From: Palaemon carinicauda
Lineage: Eukaryota; Arthropoda; Malacostraca; Decapoda; Palaemonidae
Length of the DNA stretch: 64,000 nt
Reading direction: 5' to 3'
Assembly (NCBI RefSeq): GCF_036898095.1
Contig: NC_090767.1
Span: 27,992,048-28,056,047, forward strand
In this document: positions 33,112-42,009 of the stretch, piece after piece
Numbering within the stretch: the first letter of the stretch is position 1
How the letters are laid out: every line of letters starts with the position of its first letter
Program-made: the position numbers and the translations under genes
Notes under the pieces: model-generated
The model's database searches: none
Told to the model about the DNA's origin: nothing
What the model saw: the letters and a program-made list of their open reading frames with translations, nothing else

Positions 33112-34990
33112 AGTGCTTCCGGTGGGAGGAAGACTCCGCCAATTCCAGGATCGTTGGACCTTCGATCCTTGGGCACACAGCATCATCAAGAACGGTCTAG
33201 GCTGGAGTTGGGTGCAACCACCCCCAATCTTCCAGCGGTTCTTTCAACAATCAACCCCCATTCTGGAAGAATATGTTCTAGACCTCTTGAACAAGAAGGT
33301 GATAAGGAAGGTAAAGTCCACCAGGTTCCAAGGGAGACTGTTTTGCGTTCCCAAGAAGGACTCAGACAAGCTCAGAGTCATTCTGGACTTATCCCCCCTC
33401 AACAAGTTCATAGAGAACAACAAATTCAAGATGCTGACGCTTCAACAAATAAGGACCCTTCTGCCTCAAGGTTCCTACACGGTCTCTATAGACCTGGCGG
33501 ATGCCTATTGGCACATTCCAATGAACCATCACGCTTCCTCCTACCTAGGATTTCGACTCCAAAGAAAAAGCTACGCCTTCCGGGCCATGCCATTCGGCCT
33601 CAATGTGGCCCCTCGGATCTTCACAAAGCTGGCGGATGCCATAGTACAACAGCTCCGCCTAAGAAACGTCCAGGTGATGGCCTACCTCGACGACTGGCTA
33701 GTCTGGGCTCCATCGCCCGAAGAGTGTACAAAGTCTTGCGACGAAGTTACCCAGTACCTAGAACACCTGGGATTCAAGATCAACGAGAAGAAATCTCGCC
33801 TCTCTCCGGCTCAGAAGTTTCAGTGGCTGGGAATCCACTGGAATCTTCAGTCACACCGCCTTTCCATCCCCCAGAAGAAAAGGAAGGAAATAGCAGGGTC
33901 TGTCAAGCGACTACTGAAATCCAAACGCATTTCAAGACGACAGCAGGAACGAGTTCTAGGCTCTCTACAATTCGCCTCAGTGACAAACCCAGTGCTTCGT
34001 GCACAGCTAAAGGATGCCGCGGGAGTCTGGAGACGATCGGCATCCATCGCTCGAAGAGACCTCAAGAGACGGCTTCCAAACAGACTTCGACGCCTCCTAG
34101 AGCCGTGGTCGGAAGCAATGGCCCTAAAAAGGTCCATTCCTCTCCAACACCCTCCTCCATCACTCAACATCCACACGGATGCCTCACTGGAGGGCTGGGG
34201 AGGTCACTCCCACCTGAAACAAGCTCAAGGGACCTGGTCTCCACTATTCAAGACGTTCCACATAAACATCTTGGAGGCCATGGCGGTCCTTCTTACTCTG
34301 AAGAAGCTATCCCCGCCGCCCTCGATCCACATCCGTCTAACCCTAGACAACTCGGTGGTAGTTCGTTGTCTCAATCGCCAGGGCTCAAGATCGCCCCAGA
34401 TAAATCAGGTGCTTCTCCCAATCTTCCGTCTGGCGGAGAAGAAGAAGTGGCACCTGTCTGCAGTTCACCTACAAGGATTCCGCAACGTGACAGCGGATGC
34501 TCTATCTCGGACAAACCCGATAGAGTCGGAATGGTCTCTAGACGCAAGATCATTCTCCTTCATCTCTCATCAAGTCCCAGAACTTCAGATAGATCTCTTT
34601 GCAACGAGCGACAACAATCAACTTCCTCTGTACGTAGCCCCGTACGAGGACCCCAAAGCAGAAGCGGTGGACGCCATGTCACTGGACTGGAACAGATGGT
34701 CGAAGATATACCTGTTCCCTCCCACCAACCTTCTGTTGAAAGTCCTCTCCAAACTGAGAACCTTCAAAGGGACAGCGGCCCTAGTGGCTCCCAAGTGGCC
34801 CCGGAGCAACTGGTACCCCCTGGTCCTGGAGCTGCAGCCCAAGCTGATCCCTCTCCCGGGCCCAGTTCTCTCTCAACAAGTACAGAAGTCGACTGTCTTC
34901 GCTTCATCATCGAAAATCAAGGACCTTCATCTCATGATTTTCTCTCCCTTGCCGCAAAGAAGAGGTTTGGGATCTCGAAGAAAAGTCTAG
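32795..34990 (+). CDS. DIRS reverse transcriptase / RNase H / methyltransferase-like protein, copy C, intact
   Basis: 731 residues. The first 100 overlap gag and may not be translated as such; conserved sequence begins at 'NEVLPVGGRLRQFQDRW'. RT contains 'VSIDLADAYW' (Asp 233) and 'AYLDDWLVW' (Asp 299-300). RNase H has Asp 462 ('HTDASLEGWG'), Glu 494 ('NILEAMAV'), Asp 518 ('LTLDNS') and 'NVTADALSR'. The C-terminal 120 residues ('DLFATSDN', 'DAMSLDWNRW', 'LFPPTNLL', 'APKWPRSNWYPLVLEL') match the Dam-like methyltransferase domain described for DIRS elements. That last call is by pattern. Almost the whole ORF is overlapped by the recombinase frame. Confidence 0.93.
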   Translation: MDLSLRGNLRSRNPSNVNNDVSFRDPLPPKWLPNHNRPFNWSPNRCCHSHRSSPLPLSSHPLPFMPEVEARPGVQAETPLVVPPEVEEERELAAEATSPRDTRSNEVLPVGGRLRQFQDRWTFDPWAHSIIKNGLGWSWVQPPPIFQRFFQQSTPILEEYVLDLLNKKVIRKVKSTRFQGRLFCVPKKDSDKLRVILDLSPLNKFIENNKFKMLTLQQIRTLLPQGSYTVSIDLADAYWHIPMNHHASSYLGFRLQRKSYAFRAMPFGLNVAPRIFTKLADAIVQQLRLRNVQVMAYLDDWLVWAPSPEECTKSCDEVTQYLEHLGFKINEKKSRLSPAQKFQWLGIHWNLQSHRLSIPQKKRKEIAGSVKRLLKSKRISRRQQERVLGSLQFASVTNPVLRAQLKDAAGVWRRSASIARRDLKRRLPNRLRRLLEPWSEAMALKRSIPLQHPPPSLNIHTDASLEGWGGHSHLKQAQGTWSPLFKTFHINILEAMAVLLTLKKLSPPPSIHIRLTLDNSVVVRCLNRQGSRSPQINQVLLPIFRLAEKKKWHLSAVHLQGFRNVTADALSRTNPIESEWSLDARSFSFISHQVPELQIDLFATSDNNQLPLYVAPYEDPKAEAVDAMSLDWNRWSKIYLFPPTNLLLKVLSKLRTFKGTAALVAPKWPRSNWYPLVLELQPKLIPLPGPVLSQQVQKSTVFASSSKIKDLHLMIFSPLPQRRGLGSRRKV

Positions 34991-35922
34991 ACTTCCTAGA
35001 GGAATACAAGACCGAATCCACGAGACGGCAATACGAATCATCCTGGAGGAAATGGGTCTCCTTTGTTAAAGCAAAAAATCCTAAAGAAATCACCATTGAT
35101 TTCTGTATGTCCTTCTTCATTCACCTTCATGGACAAGGATTAGCAGCCAATACGATTTCAACCTGCAAATCGGCTTTGACTAGACCAATTCTATATGCTT
35201 TCCAAATTGATCTGTCCAACGACATCTTTAACAAACTGCCGAAAGCATGTGCTCGCCTACGCCCAGCACCCCCTCCGAAACCGATCTCCTGGTCACTAGA
35301 CAAGGTGCTCCATTTCGCCTCCAACTTGGACAATGATTCATGCCCCCTCAAGGATCTGACTCAGAAAGTTATATTTTTATTTGCTCTCGCCTCGGGAGCT
35401 CGAGTCAGCGAAATAGTGGCATTATCAAGAGAAGAGGGACACATCCTGTTTGCTGATTCAGGAGAAGTGACCCTCTCCCCTGATCCGACGTTTCTCGCCA
35501 AAAATGAATTACCCACCAAAAGATGGGGCCCTTGGAGAATATGCCCCCTGAAGGAGGATGTCTCTCTATGTCCAGTAGAGAGTCTCAAGGTCTATCTTCG
35601 CAGAACTTCAAACTTTGGTGGAGGCCAACTCTTCAAAGGAGAAACATCGGGCAGCGACCTGTCACTGAAACAATTAAGAGCGAAAATCACCTACTTCATT
35701 CGCAGAGCGGATCCGAACAGTACACCCGCTGGTCATGATCCTAGAAAAGTGGCATCTTCTCTGAACTTCTTTCAGAGCATGGACTTCGAGAGCCTTAAGA
35801 ACTTTACGGGCTGGAAGTCCTCGCGAGTTTTCTTTAAACATTATGCGAAACAAGTGCACGAAATCAAACATTTTGTGGTAGCCGCAGGTAGTGTTATGAA
35901 ACCTGCACCTAACTCTGCGTAG
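33154..35922 (+). CDS. DIRS tyrosine recombinase ORF, copy C, intact, with long overlapped N-terminus
   Basis: 922 codons in the gag frame, separated from gag by a stop and 42 bases. Residues 1-612 overlap the RT ORF and are Ser/Pro/Gln-rich without a known domain. From about residue 614 the core-binding domain ('YKTESTRRQYESSWRKW', 'SFFIHLHGQGLAANTI') and the catalytic domain follow. Arg 750 lies in 'SGARVSEIV', His 861 and Arg 864 in 'GHDPRK', and Tyr 897 in 'FFKHYAK'. All four catalytic residues are present. Role: joins the circular element DNA to the target. The real start may be near the end of the RT ORF rather than at 33154. Translation would need reinitiation, frameshifting or splicing. 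Confidence 0.93.
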   Translation: MDLRSLGTQHHQERSRLELGATTPNLPAVLSTINPHSGRICSRPLEQEGDKEGKVHQVPRETVLRSQEGLRQAQSHSGLIPPQQVHREQQIQDADASTNKDPSASRFLHGLYRPGGCLLAHSNEPSRFLLPRISTPKKKLRLPGHAIRPQCGPSDLHKAGGCHSTTAPPKKRPGDGLPRRLASLGSIARRVYKVLRRSYPVPRTPGIQDQREEISPLSGSEVSVAGNPLESSVTPPFHPPEEKEGNSRVCQATTEIQTHFKTTAGTSSRLSTIRLSDKPSASCTAKGCRGSLETIGIHRSKRPQETASKQTSTPPRAVVGSNGPKKVHSSPTPSSITQHPHGCLTGGLGRSLPPETSSRDLVSTIQDVPHKHLGGHGGPSYSEEAIPAALDPHPSNPRQLGGSSLSQSPGLKIAPDKSGASPNLPSGGEEEVAPVCSSPTRIPQRDSGCSISDKPDRVGMVSRRKIILLHLSSSPRTSDRSLCNERQQSTSSVRSPVRGPQSRSGGRHVTGLEQMVEDIPVPSHQPSVESPLQTENLQRDSGPSGSQVAPEQLVPPGPGAAAQADPSPGPSSLSTSTEVDCLRFIIENQGPSSHDFLSLAAKKRFGISKKSLDFLEEYKTESTRRQYESSWRKWVSFVKAKNPKEITIDFCMSFFIHLHGQGLAANTISTCKSALTRPILYAFQIDLSNDIFNKLPKACARLRPAPPPKPISWSLDKVLHFASNLDNDSCPLKDLTQKVIFLFALASGARVSEIVALSREEGHILFADSGEVTLSPDPTFLAKNELPTKRWGPWRICPLKEDVSLCPVESLKVYLRRTSNFGGGQLFKGETSGSDLSLKQLRAKITYFIRRADPNSTPAGHDPRKVASSLNFFQSMDFESLKNFTGWKSSRVFFKHYAKQVHEIKHFVVAAGSVMKPAPNSA

Positions 35923-36713
35923 AACAGTGAGTTACTTGGGACTCTAACTCTTCGGGTGCCTATGTTGACCCTCGAGTGATTCATAGTGATGTCTAAAAAC
36001 ACTTAGTGCTTTTATAACTGTTCTTATCCCAGGTGAAATGTCATAGTGTCACACAAGTGCCGCATGCCTTGAGCATGATGTGTTATTTAAAGACTTGCGT
36101 TCCTCGAGAACGAGTACCTACTAATCCTGAAATTCCCTTTCAGATTCAAGAGCAAGCCTTTATTTCTATGTACATTATTATTACTGTAAATGAACTTTAC
36201 TTTTGCTGTAAATTATTTAATTTCTGCATTGTGAAATAAAATTTCTATTTTATTACTTATGCGTCTCTTTCAGCTCCTACTTACTATGAAATACATACTG
36301 TCATAGTTTTATTTATTCCTCCTTTCTTATGGTCATGAAGAATTTAAGATGTCTATTCCTAAATTATATTCACCTTGTCTCAGTAAGGTTCCTACACGAA
36401 TACTTACTTCTGATAATCAGGAGATGAACTCTACACACAGTGCCCAACCACCACTGGCCTACTTCAGAATGTTCCTATACAAATATCAAACATTCTGCTT
36501 CATCTCTAAGCTCTTAAAAGCTCTTCTGTCAAGATGAATAGCCCTTCAATACCACTTTGACGTCGGCATAGCCCATGGGAACTTCCTACCAATGGGGGGC
36601 AGGATACTTCGTTCCTATGGTTCTTACCTAAGATTACTTTGCTGTTTTGTCAATGCCTAGGCACTTAACTCTGGGGGAAAATCTACCACGATACATTGAT
36701 TCTCTGGTACTCT
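35923..36713 (+). other. 3' untranslated region of DIRS copy C
   Basis: About 790 bases between the recombinase stop and the internal complementary region. An AATAAA is present at 36236 ('gaaataaaattt'). The region is conserved in part in copy D (42008-42790), for example 'gtaaattatttaatttctgc' against 'gtaaattatttaccttattt'. ORFs of 60-68 codons here show no similarity to anything known. Confidence 0.6.
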
Positions 36714-36807
36714 TCCATCAGGACGCCATGGCTTGAGCCCAAAAAACGGATTTTGAGCGAAGCGAAAAATCTATTTTTGGGTGAGATAGCCATGGCGTCC
36801 TGATGGA
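36714..36807 (+). repeat. Internal complementary region (circle-junction template) of DIRS copy C
   Basis: Bases 36714-36746 are the reverse complement of the left end of the element (28221-28253). Bases 36741-36807 are the reverse complement of its right end (37208-37274). The two share the A6 run at 36741-36746, so the whole equals the reverse complement of right end joined to left end. This is the defining internal complementary region of DIRS elements, thought to bridge the ends during circle formation. It is itself bounded by 18-base inverted arms (tccatcaggacgccatgg / ccatggcgtcctgatgga). Confidence 0.93.
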
Positions 36808-36881
36808 CCCTCCCTACTACTTCGTTCAGTTTGTTCCCACCCTACACAATTGTATCATGGTGATGGGCAGCAACTGGCGCC

Positions 36882-37277
36882 AGGATAAAGACGCGCGTGA
36901 CGTCATGAGAGCAATGGCGTCCGTTTGTTTACGTCTCGAGTATCAGTAGTAGCCACGAGTGAGATTAGCTGTGGAACGGCTCCCAGCTATTCTCAGCCCT
37001 TACACACCGAAGCGTTAACTCTGTTCGGGGTGGAGATAGCTATGTGGCACGACCAGACATGCGTGTCCCCTGTTGTATTACGATGTCTTAAAGGGAAACC
37101 TTTGAGATACTCGCTCCAGAAGTTAGAATTCTGTGATAACCTGTGGTTAAATTCTCTGGGAATATCTTAGTAGTCTTATACCCAAGGAAGCTACCAAACA
37201 GGAACCTTCCATCAGGACGCCATGGCTATCTCACCCAAAAATAGATTTTTCGCTTCGCTCAAAATCCGTTTTTTGGG
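36882..37277 (+). repeat. Right terminal inverted repeat of DIRS copy C
   Basis: Inverted partner of 28221-28579. Beyond the shared part it has an extra 45 bases ('ctatctcacccaaaaatag' to 'ctcaaaatccg') before the TTTTTTGGG terminus, so the two ends of the element are not symmetrical. Confidence 0.95.
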
Positions 37278-37609
37278 AAACATCATTTTATTCTAGAAAA
37301 TTGCTACTCTTTGAATAGTTAATTGCACATTAAGAAAGCGTGTACTTTTGTTTTTGAATTTCGGGTGTGTTTTAAAAATCGAGTATTGTTGACTTCTTTT
37401 TGTTTTACTTTAGGCTGTGATTAGATCAGCTGACGTCTAGCTGCCGCTCTTGAGAGTGTACGAATACACTAACAAAGTATCGTTTATACCATTTTTTAAC
37501 TTATTCAAACTGTCTACAGTATACAGTTGATATTACATAAGCACCAATGTGTTATAACCTATCAAATTTTTTTGTTAATTACATTTAAAACAACACACAC
37601 ACACACACA

Positions 37610-37654
<45 letters not shown>

Positions 37655-37789
37655 GGCTACTTTTCACCACCTCCCATTCCTTACCTCTCTCTATCTCTCT
37701 AACAAATGATATCTTTGTTGCTCCTCAAAGTTTCATTGATATTGAAAATCAATCATGATTCAATTTTCCTTACTTTCTCCAATCTCGCA
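37278..37789. other. Right interior of the Tigger-like transposon
   Basis: AT-rich DNA with (AC)n followed by (TC)n at 37592-37651. Short ORFs contain the resulting His/Thr and Ser/Leu runs. No transposase similarity. Confidence 0.55.
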
Positions 37790-37921
37790 CCATCGGTCAT
37801 ATCGCGGTAATTTCGAAATATCCGGAAAATCCGCGATATATGTATATACATACGTTATGAAAAAAATCCGCGGAGTGGTGAATCCGCGATGGTCGAACCG
37901 CGAAGTAGCGAGGTATCACTG
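37790..37921 (-). repeat. Right terminal region of the Tigger-like transposon
   Basis: On the minus strand it starts CAGTGATACCTCGC and carries several CGCGG/CGCGGATT motifs, a partner of the left end at 18095. TA follows at 37922. Confidence 0.72.
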
Positions 37922-39815
37922 TATAGGCATTTATACATACAAGATTCAGTGATTGCACATATGTTTTTTTGCCTTCTAGGAAGCATACAAGGGGTTTCGG
38001 TGATCTTGGTAGTCGTCTCCCTTACCCCTAACCCAACGCTAGGGCTCTTGCATACTTCCTCTCCCCCCTCCGTTACTTTATATAAGGTAATCGCCTCCCT
38101 CTGAGGTAGCCTAGGCTACATCCTAGCCCTCCTCACCTCGAATGACTTTCGGGTAGGTTAGGCTGGAATTTTTCTTCCCTTTTCCTTCCATAGTTCATGC
38201 GCTTTGAGTTTGGGACAGAACCTCAGAGTACCAGTCATTTGCCCAAAGCTCTCCTTTAGGAGAATATACTCTCCTTCTGGTCACTGCTGGAGGGCGTAGG
38301 TGGTGGGGCTCTGCCCTTCTCCCTAGTCCATACTTGGTTGGGTTACGACCCTTCCTCCCTGTGGCCTACCGATTTGTCCTACCCCTGTCTTTCCTGGTCT
38401 AGGAGACTAGCTCACCTAGCCTAGGTTAGGCAGTCCAATGGGATTCTGCTTTTTTATAGTTTAGGACAGGACACTAGTGTTGTACCTACTCTGAGCTAAC
38501 CTACCCTAGGCTGGAGAATGGACTCTTCCTACCTAGACAGACTAGCCCTGAACAGAATCCCCTCCCCTGAGAGTGCTGGTGGGAGTTAAGCTTCCCCCCT
38601 ACGCTCCCTCTCAGGACCCTTTTCCCTCCCCCTCTATCACCTTTGTGTTGGCTAGCCTTCACACCCCTGTCCGCCGTCCTACAACTCCTCTCCGTGCCGG
38701 TGGGTTGTGGGGTCGGCTCGGTCCTTTCGTTGGTTAGTCCATACTGCTACGCTTCCCGCATATAGTCGAACTATGGGATAGCATTCGGCGGCTAGTCGGC
38801 CAGCGGAGGACCTCCCTTCTTTGAGTGTTCTTCAGTCCTCCCTTGGGCCGCCAATGGCAATATAGCCGATTGCCGGCTCTCTGCCGCCGGATGAAAGGTC
38901 GCACCCCCCCCCCTTCATTTGAACACTATTTCCGGAGGAAGATTGGAATGGGAACCGGGTATTACCCTTCCCTTTCTCTTCTCCTATCCTATCCCTCTCT
39001 CTATCTTAGTGTCGGTCCACTGCCGCCTCCTCTCTGCTGGCGCTAGCCGTCGGCTTCCTCGGTGCCCTACCTGTCTCATTGAATGATGTCAGTGTCGGTC
39101 TACCGTTGCCGGCCACCTACCGGCTGCCGGGTCTGCCGACCTGCCGGCGATCTGCCATCACCTAAGGTGTCACCCTTTCTCTCTGCCACATAGACTAATT
39201 GCTGGGAAGGTCCTTCCTTGATGGGGACTTGCCGGCGCCAGACGAGTCTCCGCCACTCCGCCAAGCTACCGGCGCCACTAATCTCGGCTTTACAGTGGAC
39301 AGTCACTCCTCCCTCCTGCCGGGCCGGTGCCGGCAGCTATTATTGTACACCTATGGTATAGCTATACCTTAGACTGAAAACTATTGTGTATAGTTGTACA
39401 CTAAAATGTTTTCCATCATATTCGGCGCATCGTTGTGCAGTCTCTTGCCGGGACCTAATCTGCAAAGGGGGCTTAGCTTATCCCCTTTCTTCCTATTAAC
39501 TGAATGAATTAAGCTTTCCCCTCACACTGTATTTAAATCCCCAGAGGAAGCCTAAGCTTGGCTCATCCGAAACGGATGATCTTCCTCCTCCCGGGACCCA
39601 TAACGGTTCCATGGAATTAAGTACAGTGTGGGGTCGCGGCAATTTGCTGGGAGGGATTCACAAATATGTATCTTTCCTACCTCCTTTCTAGCTTATCTAT
39701 CCTAAGCTTATACACTAATGGAATCTTCTAAGTTATTAACTTAATCCTAATCTAAGATTACTGTAAGTCATGTTTGTATTGACTTCCAAGAACTCAATGT
39801 CTCTTTCTTTTACAG
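37922..39815 (+). other. Main part of the DIRS copy D leader, ending in a splice-acceptor-like site
   Basis: Continues the leader broken at 18094 and matches copy G from 47377 onward. It has the 'ctaggttagg' tract and a GCCGGC-rich part (about 38860-39340), and ends 'ctctttcttttacag' at 39815 followed by GAGGAGTACGTGGAG. No coding sequence is supported. Confidence 0.68.
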
Positions 39816-40347
39816 GAGGAGTACGTGGAGTGTGAGAGCGCCTTCTGTAGCGTTCGTCGCCCTGACTTTCATGGACACCTGGCGTGCTGGACATCTGGGT
39901 TTCAAAATCAACACCAAAAAGTCTCGATTGTCTCCAGCTTAGAAGTTTCAATGGCTGGGAATCCATTGGAACCTTCAGTCACACCGTCTTTCCATCCCTC
40001 TAAAGAAAAGGAAGGAAATAGCCGGATCTGTCAAGAGAGAACGAATGCTCGGCTCACTCCAGTTCGCTTCAGTGACAGACCAAGTGCTACGAGCACAGCT
40101 AAAAGATGCATCGGGAGTCTGGAAACGAAATGCATCCATCGCTCGAAGAGATCTCAAGAGACCTCTGCCATCCAGGCTTCGCTCACTCCTCAAGCCATGG
40201 TCAGAGGCAAAGAACCTGAAAAGATCAGTTCCTCTTCAACCACCACCTCCGTCGGTCAACATCCACACGGATGCCTCACTAGAAGGAGGGGGGGGGGGTT
40301 CAATCCCACCAGCGACAGTTTCAAGGAACATGCTCTCCACTATTTAA
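39816..40347 (+). pseudogene. DIRS copy D gag-RT deletion fusion
   Basis: The first 80 bases encode the Gag N-terminal cluster (CESAFCSV, then GHLACW). The sequence then jumps straight into the RT thumb region ('GFQNQHQKVS' here equals the out-of-frame reading of GFKINTKKS). About 4 kb of the equivalent of copy C (roughly 31240-33770, plus a smaller gap later) is reduced to nothing, removing most of Gag and the RT catalytic half. Frames also change near 40040 and 40300 ('GGGGGG' run). Non-functional. Confidence 0.85.
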
Positions 40348-40348
40348 G

Positions 40349-41047
40349 ATGTTTCACATCAACATCTTGGAGGCCATGGCGGTTCTTGTCACTCTGAAGA
40401 AACTGTCCCCTCGTCCTTCGATCCACATCCGTCTCACTCCGGACAGTGCTGTTGTGGTCAGATGTCTCAACCGTCAGGGCTCACGATCGCCCCAACTCAA
40501 CCAGGGGCTGTTACCCATTTTCCGCCTAGCGGACAGGAAGAAATGGCACCTCTCAGCAGTTCACCTACAAGGATTCCGCAATGTGACGGCGGACGCTCTA
40601 TCGAGGACAAGCCCCATAGAGTCGGAAAGGTCCCTAGACGCAGACTCATTCCCCTTCATCTCCCGTCAAGTCCCGGAACTGCAGATCGACCTCTTCGCGA
40701 CAAGCGACCACAACTAACTTCCTCTGTACGTGGCCCCATACGATGACCACAAAGCGGAGGCGGTGGACACCATGTCCCTGTACTGGAACAGATGGTCCAA
40801 AATTTACCTGTTCCCTCCACCCAACCTTCTGCTGAAAGTCCTCTCCAAACTGAGAACCTTCAAGGGAACAGCAGCCCTAGTGGCTCCCAAGTGGCCCCGG
40901 AGCAACTGGTTCCCTCTAGTCCTGGAGCTACAGCCCAAGGTGATCCATCTGCCGGACCCAGTTCTCTCCCAGCAGGTTCAGAAGTCGACTGTCTTCGCTT
41001 CATCAAAGAAAGTCAAGGACCTTCATCTTATGATTTTCTCTCCCTAG
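40349..41047 (+). pseudogene. DIRS RNase H / methyltransferase-like region, copy D, with nonsense codon
   Basis: ORF 40349-40717 carries 'NILEAMAVLVTLKKLSP' and 'NVTADALSR' and ends in a stop after 'FATSDHN'. The same domain resumes at 40730-41047 with 'LFPPPNLL' and 'APKWPRSNWFPLVLEL'. The overlapping frame at 40462-40746 corresponds to the N-terminal recombinase ORF frame. Confidence 0.87.
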
Positions 41048-42009
41048 CCGTGAAGAAAATGTTCGGAATTGCAAAGAAATTTTTAGACTTCCTAGAGGAA
41101 TACAAAACAAAGTCTACCAGAAGGCAATATGAGTCATCCTGGAAGAAGTGGGTGTCCTTTGTCAAGGCAAAGAATCCGATGGAAATCTCCATAAACTTTT
41201 CTATGCCCTTCTTCATTCACCTTCATGGACAAGGCTTAGCAGCCAATACGATTTACGCTTGTAAATCGCCCTTGACAAGACCACTACTGTACGCCTTCCA
41301 GATAGACCTGTCCGACGAAATCTTTAACAAACTTCCAAAGGCATGTGCTAGACTCCGTCCTGTACCCCCACCGAGACCCATCTCCTGGTCTTTGGATAAG
41401 GTGCTCCATTTTGCCTCTAGCTTGGACAATGAATCTTGCTCTCTGAAAGACTTGACTCAAAAAGTGATTTTCCTTTTTGCTCTCCCCTCAGGAGCCTGAG
41501 TCAGTGAAATAGTGGCCTTATCTAGAGAAGAGGGCCAGATACAGTTCGCCGATACAGGGGAACTTACCCTCTTCCCTGACCCAACGTTTCTCGCTAAGAA
41601 TGAACTCCCTACTAAGAGATGGGGACCTTGGAGAATCTGCCCTCTGAAGGAAGATGTCTCTCTATGCCCAGTGGAGAGTCTAAAGGTCTATCTTCGAAGA
41701 ACTTCAGACTTTGGCGGAGGACAACTCTTTAAAGGAGAAACATCGGGCAGTGATTTGTCACTATAGCAAATAAGGGCGAAGATCACCTACTTTATTCACA
41801 GAACGGATCCTGACAGTACACACGCAGGTCATGATCATAGGAAAGTCGCCTTTTCCCTAAATTTCTTTCAAGGAGTGGATTTCGAAAGCCTTCGATCTTT
41901 CAAAGACTGGAAATCCTCAAGAGTGTTTTTCAATCACTATGCGAAGCAGGTGCACGAAGTCAAGAGATTCGTGGTAGCCGCAGGTAGTGTATTAAAACAT
42001 GCTGCTTAG
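40792..42009 (+). pseudogene. DIRS tyrosine recombinase, copy D, with stops
   Basis: ORF 40792-41499 contains the core-binding domain and ends in TGA exactly at the position of the first catalytic arginine ('LPSGA' then stop then 'VSEIVALSRE'). The frame resumes at 41512-41766, has a second stop after 'SGSDLSL', and continues to about 42009 with 'GHDHRK' (HxxR kept) and 'FFNHYAK' (Tyr kept). One more stop before the natural end is not seen. Family certain, enzyme dead. Confidence 0.9.

Larger units (their letters stand above)
28221..37277 (+). mobile_element. DIRS1-like retrotransposon copy C, near-complete reference copy
   Basis: About 9.06 kb bounded by TTTTTTGGG at both ends (28221 and 37269). 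Order: left inverted repeat 28221-28579, leader to 31152, Gag 31153-33111, RT/RNase H/methyltransferase-like ORF 32795-34990, recombinase ORF ending at 35922, 3' untranslated region, internal complementary region 36714-36807, right inverted repeat 36882-37277. No stop or frameshift was found in the three ORFs, and the inverted repeats differ at about one position. There is no target duplication beyond the shared T-run, as expected for tyrosine-recombinase integration. It sits inside the Tigger-like transposon. I judge it potentially active or very recently active. Confidence 0.95.
18095..37921. mobile_element. pogo/Tigger-like DNA transposon, non-autonomous, carrying two nested elements
   Basis: The left end reads CAGTGAGCCCTCG and the right end, in reverse complement, CAGTGATACCTCG. 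Both are followed by CGCGG-rich sequence and both are flanked by TA (18093-18094 and 37922-37923). This is the terminal pattern and TA target of the pogo/Tigger branch of Tc1/mariner elements. Without the nested gypsy (18281-27310) and DIRS C (28221-37277), about 1.75 kb of the element remains, in three parts. It contains GA, TC and AC microsatellites but no transposase ORF, so it is non-autonomous or decayed. Copy G and the pre-insertion reconstruction support a single insertion event. Confidence 0.75.
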
